Source: DASRHY01 sp046765875
GTDB taxonomy: Bacteria; Actinomycetota; Actinomycetes; Propionibacteriales; Kribbellaceae
Assembly (NCBI GenBank): GCA_046765875.1
Contig: JBKPSJ010000237.1
Location: forward strand, 1 to 10,078
Direction: 5' to 3'
Length of the DNA stretch: 10,078 nt
Under the pieces are notes generated by a model. It was not told the origin of the DNA, did not search any database, and saw only the letters and a program-made list of their open reading frames with translations. A program made the translations under genes and the position numbers. Each line of letters starts with the position of its first letter. Position 1 is the stretch's first letter. Below are positions 1 through 5,147 of this stretch, one piece after another.

Positions 1-476
1 ACCCTGATCCGCAGCGCCGGGTCGCCGACCGGTGGCCGCAGGATGCCGACGTCGGCCTGACCGGCGCCGAGTGCCGCGGTCTGCCGCAGCGTAGTCATCG
101 TCTCCACGTCGAGCACGACGTCGGGGTGGGTCGACCGGAACGCGCCCAGCACCCGGGGCAGCGCCTCGAACGTGGCCGACTGGACGAACCGCACCCGCAG
201 CGTCCCGGTCTCGCCGCGGTGTGCGCGTTGCGCGGTCCGGGCCGCCTCGTCGGCACGGCGTACGACGTCCTGCGCGGCCGGGCGGAACGCCGCCCCGGCG
301 GCGGTGAGCGTGAACCGGCGATGGGTCCGGGCGAACAGGGGTACGCCGAGATCGCGCTCCAGCGCGGCGATCTGGCGGCTCAGCGTCGGCTGGGTCAGAT
401 GCAGCCGCCCGGCGGCGCGGCCGACGTTGAGCTCCTCGGCGACGACGAGGAACGAGCGGAGATGACGGAGCTCCAT
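1..476 (-). CDS. LysR-family transcriptional regulator (3' end outside window)
   Basis: The first 158 codons of a LysR-type DNA-binding regulator are present; the rest of the effector domain lies beyond the left edge. The N-terminus begins MELRHLRSFLVVAEELNVGR and holds the winged helix-turn-helix at about residues 18-37, including the family signature LTQPTLSRQI (27-36). A linker helix (about 60-90) and the first strand of the periplasmic-binding-protein-like effector domain (GTLRVRFVQS) follow. The protein is cytoplasmic and would act as a tetramer that senses a small molecule; which one cannot be told. The ATG at 476-474 is chosen because the conserved LysR N-terminus starts there and a TACGCT hexamer ends 6 nt upstream (leaderless). 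An in-frame GTG two codons upstream is possible. The gene is divergent from a 69-aa ORF, the classical LysR arrangement, and a TCAT-N7-ATGA site overlaps its probable -35 region. Confidence 0.93.
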   Translation of the reverse strand, partial: MELRHLRSFLVVAEELNVGRAAGRLHLTQPTLSRQIAALERDLGVPLFARTHRRFTLTAAGAAFRPAAQDVVRRADEAARTAQRAHRGETGTLRVRFVQSATFEALPRVLGAFRSTHPDVVLDVETMTTLRQTAALGAGQADVGILRPPVGDPALRIR

Positions 477-482
477 GCGCAC

Positions 483-488
483 AGCGTA
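483..488 (-). promoter_or_regulatory. Probable -10 hexamer of LysR gene (leaderless)
   Basis: On the minus strand TACGCT matches the actinobacterial TANNNT -10 and ends 6 nt before the ATG at 476. This would place the transcription start at or next to the start codon. No Shine-Dalgarno sequence is visible. No clear -35 was found. Confidence 0.45.
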
Positions 489-507
489 TGGAATTCCGGC
501 GAAACTT

Positions 508-522
508 TCATTAGACGTATGA
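508..522. promoter_or_regulatory. LysR-type operator candidate, TCAT-N7-ATGA
   Basis: A perfect 4-bp inverted repeat with a 7-bp spacer (15 bp in all) lies in AT-richer sequence about 32-46 bp upstream of the LysR start. Size and symmetry fit the usual LysR box (a T-N11-A-like 15-mer), although the bases at the T/A positions are C and G. Because it overlaps the expected -35 of the regulator gene, autorepression is a reasonable inference. Confidence 0.4.
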
Positions 523-535
523 GTGTCGAAGACCT

Positions 536-561
536 ACGGTCATAACCGTCACAGATGTGAC
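536..561. promoter_or_regulatory. Two overlapping inverted repeats between LysR and the 69-aa ORF
   Basis: ACGGT-N4-ACCGT (536-549) runs directly into GTCACA-GA-TGTGAC (548-561), sharing two bases. Both are perfect. They lie 70-95 bp upstream of the divergent small ORF, where operator or activator sites would be expected. Which protein binds is unknown; the LysR product is the obvious candidate for at least one of them. Confidence 0.4.
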
Positions 562-616
562 AACACCAACCAAGCCCGAGCATGCGCAGCCCGCATGTGG
601 GTCGAGCACGCTCTGA

Positions 617-623
617 AAAGGAG
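617..623 (+). promoter_or_regulatory. Strong Shine-Dalgarno of 69-aa ORF
   Basis: AAAGGAG is located 7 nt before the ATG at 631. It fixes that ATG as the start, rather than the in-frame upstream ATG at 523, and is the main reason to believe that the small ORF is translated. Confidence 0.7.
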
Positions 624-630
624 TCTCGCC

Positions 631-840
631 ATGAACAGCTTCCCTGTCTGGCCCATCGTCGATCGCGATCGGGAACTCGCTCGGTCGGCGCTGCCCAACG
701 CGCCGGTGGTGCCTGATGAGCCGAGGGTCCCCGTGGTGCGGAACCTGTCCGCTCGGCTGCTGCGAGTGGTCGCGCAACGCCAGCTCCGGCTGGCAGAACG
801 GATGGATCCGCGGCCCGAATGCGCACCACAGGCTTCCTGA
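631..840 (+). CDS. Hypothetical small protein (69 aa)
   Basis: I do not recognise this protein. It starts MNSFPVWPIVDRDREL and has a Pro/Val-rich middle (residues about 26-41). A strongly amphipathic, Arg-rich helix follows (about 43-60, SARLLRVVAQRQLRLAERM). The tail is short and Pro-rich with a single Cys. No signal peptide or membrane segment is evident, so it is probably cytoplasmic and basic. Translation is supported by a near-ideal Shine-Dalgarno, GC-rich third positions, and a perfect hairpin terminator 17 bp after the stop. It is transcribed away from the LysR gene and is the first candidate target of that regulator. The function is unknown; it may be a small regulatory or partner protein. 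It is less certain than the longer genes. Confidence 0.6.
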   Translation: MNSFPVWPIVDRDRELARSALPNAPVVPDEPRVPVVRNLSARLLRVVAQRQLRLAERMDPRPECAPQAS

Positions 841-857
841 GGTGGTGATGATGGGAC

Positions 858-893
858 TGAGCGCCCCGGGAACCTGGCCTCCCGGGGCGCTCA
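858..893. terminator. Bidirectional hairpin terminator
   Basis: TGAGCGCCCCGGGA and its exact reverse complement form 14-bp arms around an 8-nt loop. The hairpin lies between two convergent genes (stops at 840 and 919). It lacks a U-tract on either side, as is common for actinobacterial terminators, and its symmetry lets it serve both strands. Confidence 0.85.
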
Positions 894-896
894 CTC

Positions 897-930
897 ACGT
901 CAGGCCTCACATCAGGCCTTACATCAGGCC
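897..930. repeat. Triplicated 12-bp unit across the stop codon of the 315-aa gene
   Basis: The 10-mer AC(A/G)TCAGGCC occurs at 897-906, 909-918 and 921-930, a period of exactly 12 bp. Read along the minus-strand gene, this is Gly-Leu-Met-stop, Gly-Leu-Met-stop, Gly-Leu-Thr-stop, giving three consecutive in-frame stops (TAA, TGA, TGA). It looks like local slippage duplication of the gene end. Confidence 0.8.
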
Positions 931-1866
931 GAGGCGGTGGACCGCGTCGGCCATCGCTCCGTCGACCACGATCCGGATCGCGCCGTCGACGTACTGGGTG
1001 ACCTGCTGCCACTCGCCGGCGGCGACGAAGTACACATGCGGGCTGATCGGGCCCGCGTGCTCGGAGTACGACCGGGTGGTCACGGTGACCATCAGATCCA
1101 TCGCCGGTACGACCGTCCGGTCCCGCAGGACGTGCACCAGCAGCAGGTCACGCACCGGCGTCGCCACCAGCACGCCGTACGACGGGTTCTCCACCCGCAG
1201 CGTTTCGCGCAGCACGGTGTCGAGCACCAGCGCGCGTGACGCCGTGAACAGCGTGCCGCTGATCGCCGCGACCTCGGCGCCGTCGTGGTTCAGGTACTGC
1301 AACTCGTCGCGCAGCCGGCGCAGGTTCGCCAGCCCGAGCCGGATCGCCTTCTCGCGCGACATGCCCAGCCGGCTTACGTCGAAGTGCATGCTGACCGCGG
1401 AACTGCCGAACGAGTCGGTGTACGTCGCCGGCACGCACAGCACCCCGGGCGCTATCTCGGTCACGGCCTCGGTCCACTCGTCGGGGATGCCGTCGTCGGC
1501 GACCAGGCGCAGGTAGAGGTTCCGGCTCAGGTCGGCCGGCAGGTCCGGCGGGTGCTGCAGGTTCTCGCTGAGCTGGTCGAAATGGGAGGAGACGATCTCG
1601 TTCCAGTGCCGGCGGCGCTGACCCGACACCGCGCGGGCCAGATTCGTCAGCCCGGCGACCATGCCGTCCTCGGTCACCAGCGCGCCGTCGCCGTCGTACC
1701 GCGCGTGCAGTCCGCGTTCGGAGGCCGCGCGCTCGGCGAGCCGGACCAGATCGGCGGCCTCGGCAACCGAGAGCGGCGCCAGAACAGGGTCGGGCGGAGC
1801 TTGCAGTGCGTTTCCCCTGAGACGCCGCCTCGGGCCCTGCCCGGGACGACGGCTGAACAGTCCCAT
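919..1866 (-). CDS. Conserved hypothetical protein, 315 aa (possibly DUF1444-like)
   Basis: No confident family assignment is possible. The start ATG at 1866-1864 is set by a GGGAGG Shine-Dalgarno 4 nt upstream; the open frame continues further upstream but only as non-coding sequence antisense to the channel gene. A basic N-terminus (MGLFSRRPGQ..RRRLRG, residues 1-20) is followed by a soluble alpha/beta protein. A segment RYDGDGALVTEDG (56-68) is followed by LTNLARAV (73-80). A second conserved-looking core spans 115-165, and a third (about 226-265) reads as strand-rich with RDLLLVHVLRDR at 239-250. There are no membrane helices or signal peptide. The order 'N-terminal helices, DG-rich strands, RDxLLV strand' loosely recalls DUF1444/YtpQ proteins, but this is a tentative resemblance. 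It is divergent from the channel-like gene. Confidence 0.8.
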   Translation of the reverse strand: MGLFSRRPGQGPRRRLRGNALQAPPDPVLAPLSVAEAADLVRLAERAASERGLHARYDGDGALVTEDGMVAGLTNLARAVSGQRRRHWNEIVSSHFDQLSENLQHPPDLPADLSRNLYLRLVADDGIPDEWTEAVTEIAPGVLCVPATYTDSFGSSAVSMHFDVSRLGMSREKAIRLGLANLRRLRDELQYLNHDGAEVAAISGTLFTASRALVLDTVLRETLRVENPSYGVLVATPVRDLLLVHVLRDRTVVPAMDLMVTVTTRSYSEHAGPISPHVYFVAAGEWQQVTQYVDGAIRIVVDGAMADAVHRLGLM

Positions 1867-1926
1867 GTGACCTCCCTCGACGGAACAAGATACGGGTTTC
1901 AACACGCGACACGCCGATAGGTGTGT

Positions 1927-1942
1927 CACTTGGGGACAAGTG
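1927..1942. promoter_or_regulatory. Inverted repeat CACTTG-N4-CAAGTG (operator candidate)
   Basis: A perfect 6-bp inverted repeat with a 4-bp spacer lies midway between the divergent 315-aa gene and the channel-like gene, 48 bp before the channel start. Its position suits a shared operator; the binding protein is unknown. Confidence 0.35.
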
Positions 1943-1951
1943 TTCATGCCT

Positions 1952-1970
1952 CTGCGTAGCCGCAGGGCTA
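1952..1970. repeat. Two overlapping, mutually exclusive small hairpins
   Basis: CTGCG (1952-1956) pairs with CGCAG (1961-1965), while TAGCC (1957-1961) pairs with GGCTA (1966-1970). Only one pairing can form at a time. Because the likely -10 of the channel gene lies downstream at 1976, this segment is probably not transcribed from that promoter; it could be DNA-level dyad symmetry or chance. Confidence 0.3.
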
Positions 1971-1975
1971 CCGGA

Positions 1976-1981
1976 TAGGGT
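1976..1981 (+). promoter_or_regulatory. Probable -10 hexamer of channel-like gene
   Basis: TAGGGT (TANNNT type) ends 8 nt before the ATG at 1990, with no clear Shine-Dalgarno, which suggests a leaderless or nearly leaderless transcript. Confidence 0.4.
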
Positions 1982-1989
1982 CCGCTGAC

Positions 1990-2646
1990 ATGGACCTGCT
2001 CCGAGCGGCCCGCCGCCAGCCGTCCGCGGTGCTGCTGTTCGTCCAACTCGTCGGCGTACTGGTCTATCCGGCGATGGAGGGCAGCCGGGGCGGCCGGGTA
2101 GCGTTCGAGATCCTCGGCATCGTCGTGCTCATGCTCGCGGTCTGGTCGGTCCGCGTCAGTCCCGGCCTGACCTGGGTGAGCATCGGACTCGGCGTACCGG
2201 CCGTCGTGCTCTCGCTGATCGATGCGATCCACCCGACGCCGGCGGTCGTGCCGTGGTCGGCCGGGTTGCACGCGGCGTTCTACTTCTACGCGGCGTACAG
2301 CCTGCTGCGGTACATGCTGTCCGACCACGACGTGAGCACCGACGAGCTGTTCGCCGTCGGAGCAACGTTCACGCTGATCGCCTGGGCCTTCGCCTACTTG
2401 TACGTCCTCGTACAGGCACTTCAGCCTGGTTCGTTCATCGCCGCGGTAAACCCGAGTGGCGACCGGACCTGGGTGGAACTGCTCTTCCTCAGCTTCACCA
2501 CGTTGTCGAGCACTGGCTTGAGCGATGTAGTCCCCGTGCTGCCGTACGCGCGGTCGGTAGTGATGCTCGAGCAACTGGCCGGCCTGGGGTACGTCGCGTT
2601 GGTGGTGTCGCGCCTCGTCGGCCTCACGGTGCTCCGCCGAAACTAG
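1990..2646 (+). CDS. Ion-channel-like membrane protein with atypical selectivity filter
   Basis: This is a 218-aa integral membrane protein with about six helices: roughly 13-29, 37-54, 60-79, 86-109, 122-144 and 187-213. Between the last two lies a pore-loop-like segment, VELLFLSFTTLSSTGLSDVV (162-181), followed by Pro182. This is the layout of the two-helix potassium channel pore (Ion_trans_2 type) fused to four preceding helices. The usual filter TVGYGD is replaced by S174-T-G-L-S-D179: the first Gly and the Asp remain, but the Tyr and second Gly are lost. K+ selectivity is therefore doubtful, and it may pass other ions or have a non-transport role. No cytoplasmic RCK/TrkA-N domain follows. 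The ATG at 1990 follows a TAGGGT -10-like hexamer. The gene is monocistronic or loosely linked to the MarR gene 55 bp downstream. Confidence 0.85.
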   Translation: MDLLRAARRQPSAVLLFVQLVGVLVYPAMEGSRGGRVAFEILGIVVLMLAVWSVRVSPGLTWVSIGLGVPAVVLSLIDAIHPTPAVVPWSAGLHAAFYFYAAYSLLRYMLSDHDVSTDELFAVGATFTLIAWAFAYLYVLVQALQPGSFIAAVNPSGDRTWVELLFLSFTTLSSTGLSDVVPVLPYARSVVMLEQLAGLGYVALVVSRLVGLTVLRRN

Positions 2647-2688
2647 CCACCGCCTCGGCGTCGGCGCCGAATGGCTCCGGGACTGGTT

Positions 2689-2694
2689 TACTCT
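2689..2694 (+). promoter_or_regulatory. Probable -10 hexamer of MarR operon (leaderless)
   Basis: TACTCT ends 7 nt before the ATG at 2702. There is no Shine-Dalgarno, so a leaderless mRNA for the four-gene operon is likely. Confidence 0.5.
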
Positions 2695-2701
2695 GCCGTT
2701 C

Positions 2702-3187
2702 ATGGCCGATACGCGGTGGCTCAACGAGAACGAGCAGCGCGCCTGGCGGGCGTTCATCGCCGCACAGCGAGTGATCAACTCGCGGATCGAGTCGCAGCTT
2801 CAGCACGACTCGGGGATGCCGCACACCTACTACGAGATCCTGGTCCGGCTGAACGAGGCGGCCGACGGCAGGCTGCGGATGAGCGAACTGGCAATGGCCA
2901 CGAACGGCTCGCGCAGCCGGTTGTCGCATGCGGTGGCCCGGCTGGAGGTGAACGGCTGGGTCCGCCGCGAGGGTGTCGCCGACGACAAGCGCGGCCAGGT
3001 CGCGATCATCACCGACGAGGGCATCGCGGTGCTCGAACAGGCCGCGCCCGGCCACGTCGGCGCCGTTCGCGAGGCGGTGTTCGACGCGCTCACCGAGCAG
3101 CAGGTCGAGGCCCTGTACGACGTCTGCGCCGCGCTGGCCGAGCACGCCGGCGGCGCCTACGACCATGAGAAGTGGGAGCGCCGGTGA
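2702..3187 (+). CDS. MarR-family transcriptional regulator
   Basis: This 161-aa protein has full MarR length. An N-terminal dimerisation helix (about 8-35) precedes HTYYEILVRLNEA (41-53). The winged helix-turn-helix spans about 57-105: the recognition region is NGSRSRLSHAVARLEVNGWV (68-87), and the wing carries the typical DDKRG (94-98) followed by ITDEG (103-107). C-terminal dimerisation helices cover 112-150. The protein is a cytoplasmic dimeric repressor or activator, probably releasing DNA on binding a phenolic or other small ligand; the ligand is unknown. It is the first gene of an operon, and its TGA overlaps the GTG of the GH3 lipoprotein gene (GTGA), so the two are translationally coupled. 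MarR genes usually regulate their own operon, so it may control the cell-wall and membrane genes behind it. No clear operator palindrome was found at its promoter. Confidence 0.93.
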   Translation: MADTRWLNENEQRAWRAFIAAQRVINSRIESQLQHDSGMPHTYYEILVRLNEAADGRLRMSELAMATNGSRSRLSHAVARLEVNGWVRREGVADDKRGQVAIITDEGIAVLEQAAPGHVGAVREAVFDALTEQQVEALYDVCAALAEHAGGAYDHEKWERR

Positions 3188-4422
3188 GGCTTCGCGCCGC
3201 CGGAGTCGCACTGATGCTGCTCGTGGCCGGCTGCAGCGGCGAGCCCTCTTCGTCGGGTACGCCGTCCAGCAGCGCACCAACACCCGCGCCGATCACAGCG
3301 CTACCCACATCCGCCGCGTCGACTCCTCCCACCACGCCCACTCCGACTCCGTCGCCGAGCAAGCCGAGCCCGACATCCACGCCCACAGACTGCGTGAGCC
3401 GCATCCTCGGCGCGATGACGACCACCCAGAAGGCCGCCCAGCTGGTGATGACCGGCATCCGCGCCAGCACCATGTCCCGCTCGCAGCGGCGCACCCTGGC
3501 CCGCGAGCACCCCGGCGGGATCTTGCTTCTCGGCGCCAGCGGTTCGGTCGGTACGACCAGACGGAACATCGCCGCGGCCGTCGACGCCGCGGGCCGCCCG
3601 CACGGTGTTGGCCCGCTGGTCGCCGCCGACCAGGAGGGCGGGAAGGTCCAGCGGCTCGACGGGCCCGGCTTCGAGCAGATGCCCTCGGCAACCGTCCAGT
3701 CCGGCTGGTCGGACCCCAGGCTGACCAGCCGGGCGCACGGCTGGGGTGACCAGCTCGACGAGGTCGGGGTGGACCTCAACCTGGCCCCGGTCGCGGACGT
3801 CGTACCGTCCTCGATCGGCGACGCCAACGCGCCGATCGGCGCGCTCGACCGCGACTACGGCAGCGACCCGGAGGAGGTCGGCCGGCACGTCACGGCGTTC
3901 GTCCGCGGCATGCACGAAGCGAAGGTGACGACCGCGATCAAGCACTTCCCGGGCCTTGGCCGGGTTCGCGGCAACACCGACTTCACGTCCGGAGTGGTCG
4001 ATCGCGTCACCCGGCGGGGCGATCCGCTGCTCGGCTCGTTCAAGGCCGGCATCGCGGCCGGTGCGGACATGGTGATGGTGTCGACCGCGACGTACACGCG
4101 GATCGACCCGGACAACCGGGCGGTGTTCTCCAGGACGGTGATCAAGGGAATGCTGCGCGGCGACGTGGGCTTCGGCGGCGTGGTGATCGCAGACGACCTG
4201 GGCTCTGCCGCCGAGGTGCAGTCGGTGCCGCCGGGCCAGCGGGCCACCCGATTCGTGACGGCCGGCGGCGACATCGTGATCACCGCGGACGCATCGCTGA
4301 CCGGGACGATGATCGACGCGCTGGTGGCCAAGGCCGAAAGGGACAAGGGGTTCCGGCTCGACGATCACGTCCGCCGGGTGCTCACGCTGAAGGTGCGGCA
4401 CGGTACGGTGACTTGTCGATGA
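3184..4422 (+). CDS. GH3 lipoprotein, NagZ/LpqI-like beta-N-acetylhexosaminidase family
   Basis: This 412-aa glycoside hydrolase family 3 protein is exported as a lipoprotein and probably acts on cell-wall (peptidoglycan-derived) sugars outside the membrane. The signal peptide MRLRAAGVALMLLVAG ends in the lipobox VAGC, with lipidated Cys17. A Ser/Thr/Pro-rich spacer (18-69) lifts the catalytic TIM barrel off the membrane. Family motifs are ADQEGGKVQRL (148-158), LNLAPVADV, KHFPGLG (253-259) and the nucleophile region VIADDLG, with Asp337 the likely nucleophile. The NagZ acid/base dyad D-S/T-H, expected after KHFPG, reads N264-T-D266 here, so catalysis may differ. Besides the lipid Cys, the only cysteines are Cys70 and Cys411, at the two ends of the catalytic domain, and they may form a disulfide. 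The GTG at 3184 is chosen because it overlaps the MarR stop and has GGGAG 5 nt upstream; an upstream in-frame GTG at 3172 is less likely. Confidence 0.9.
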   Translation: MRLRAAGVALMLLVAGCSGEPSSSGTPSSSAPTPAPITALPTSAASTPPTTPTPTPSPSKPSPTSTPTDCVSRILGAMTTTQKAAQLVMTGIRASTMSRSQRRTLAREHPGGILLLGASGSVGTTRRNIAAAVDAAGRPHGVGPLVAADQEGGKVQRLDGPGFEQMPSATVQSGWSDPRLTSRAHGWGDQLDEVGVDLNLAPVADVVPSSIGDANAPIGALDRDYGSDPEEVGRHVTAFVRGMHEAKVTTAIKHFPGLGRVRGNTDFTSGVVDRVTRRGDPLLGSFKAGIAAGADMVMVSTATYTRIDPDNRAVFSRTVIKGMLRGDVGFGGVVIADDLGSAAEVQSVPPGQRATRFVTAGGDIVITADASLTGTMIDALVAKAERDKGFRLDDHVRRVLTLKVRHGTVTCR

Positions 4423-4745
4423 CCGAGCCCGATTACCGGTTCACGCTCGCCAATGAGCGGACGTTCCTGGCGTACCTTCGGACTTCGCTCGCGTTCTACG
4501 CCGGCGGGTTGTCGGCCGTACAGTTCCTCGACTTCGGTGACCGGCGCTGGGTGGCCCGGCTGCTCGGTCTGGTGCTGGTGCTGGCCGGGCTGGCGTCCAG
4601 CATCGGTGCGTACATCCGGTGGAAGCAGAACCTGGCCGCGATGCGTACTCGGGGCCCCCTGCCGGCCAGCCGGCTACCGTTGCTGCTGGCAACGACGATC
4701 GCCCTGGCCGGTGCCGCCGGACTCATCTTCACCGTACTGAGATGA
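4419..4745 (+). CDS. DUF202 (YidH-like) membrane protein, first copy
   Basis: This is a 108-aa protein with three predicted membrane helices (about 21-38, 45-66, 86-106). The DUF202 signature ANERTFLAYLRTSLA is at residues 11-25, just before the first helix, and a basic loop (RWKQNLAAMRTRG, about 66-79) separates helices 2 and 3. The function of DUF202 is not established; proteins of this type are also found as tandem pairs, for example YidH/YidG in E. coli. The ATG at 4419 overlaps the stop of the GH3 gene (ATGA), and its own stop overlaps the next ATG in the same way, so it is translationally coupled on both sides. A TTG two codons upstream is also in frame but less likely. Confidence 0.9.
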   Translation: MTEPDYRFTLANERTFLAYLRTSLAFYAGGLSAVQFLDFGDRRWVARLLGLVLVLAGLASSIGAYIRWKQNLAAMRTRGPLPASRLPLLLATTIALAGAAGLIFTVLR

Positions 4746-5041
4746 GCGACCGGGACGTCGGCCTCCAGGCCGAGCGGACGCTGCTGGCCTGGCGGCGGAC
4801 GGCGCTCGGGCTGCTCGCCAACGCGGCACTCCTGGTCGCCGCACACGGCCATCAGCGCCTGCGGATCGTACTGGCCGCGATCATCTGCGTGTTCGCACTG
4901 GCCTGCTGGTCCGCGGCGACTGCCGTCTACCGCGGTGCCCTCAATCCGCACAGTCTGGGGTCGCCGCTGGCGATCCGGCTGGTCACTGTCATGGTGACAA
5001 TCACGGGTCTGGCCGACGTGTACATAGTCCTGACACATTGA
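4742..5041 (+). CDS. DUF202 membrane protein, second copy
   Basis: This 99-aa protein is the partner of the preceding gene, with the variant signature QAERTLLAWRRTALG at residues 9-23 and three predicted helices (about 21-35, 40-62, 76-97). The sequence is clearly diverged from the first copy, so this is an old duplication or a heteromeric pair rather than a recent repeat. The ATG at 4742 overlaps the TGA of copy one (ATGA). It is the last gene of the MarR-GH3-DUF202-DUF202 operon; about 100 bp follow before the phosphate genes. A small dyad CCTGAGCAGG just past the stop is too weak to call a terminator. Confidence 0.9.
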   Translation: MSDRDVGLQAERTLLAWRRTALGLLANAALLVAAHGHQRLRIVLAAIICVFALACWSAATAVYRGALNPHSLGSPLAIRLVTVMVTITGLADVYIVLTH

Positions 5042-5137
5042 CCTGAGCAGGTGACGGTTATCGCGGCCGCGCCGGTCGTCGCAGTGGGCCTACACCTTTG
5101 CCAATAGCATGTGAGCGGTTTCGTCCCTGATTCATCC

Positions 5138-5141
5138 GGAG
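5138..5141 (+). promoter_or_regulatory. Shine-Dalgarno of DUF47 gene
   Basis: GGAG lies 6 nt before the GTG at 5148 and decides that start. The 107-bp spacer before the gene contains no PhoP-box-like repeat (GTTCAC pairs) that I could see; a TAGCAT at 5105-5110 is a possible -10. Confidence 0.5.
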
Positions 5142-5147
5142 TTTGTC

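Noticed and set aside
523..630. In-frame extension of the 69-aa ORF to an ATG at 523
   Set aside because: The ATG at 631 has a near-ideal Shine-Dalgarno, and the extension would cover the inverted repeats with atypical, low-quality coding sequence.
661..670. GATCGCGATC palindrome (similar ones near 5820)
   Set aside because: These arise from Asp/Arg and Ile/Ala codons in GC-rich genes and have no positional logic.
1867..2778. Minus-strand extension of the 315-aa gene to a 619-aa ORF
   Set aside because: The extra 304 residues are antisense to the channel gene, rich in Arg/His/Gln/Asp as shadow frames are, and a strong Shine-Dalgarno marks the start at 1866.
3301..4401. Long minus-strand ORF (366 aa) opposite the GH3 gene
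   Set aside because: It is a shadow of GC-rich codon usage; composition is Arg/His/Gly-rich without any domain, while the plus strand has clear family motifs.
4982..4998. Inverted repeat GTCAC-N7-GTGAC
   Set aside because: It lies inside the second DUF202 coding region, encoding its third helix; probably chance.
5061..5072. CGCGGCCGCG palindrome as terminator after the DUF202 operon
   Set aside because: It is a short loop-free palindrome, cannot form a normal hairpin, and is common in GC-rich DNA.
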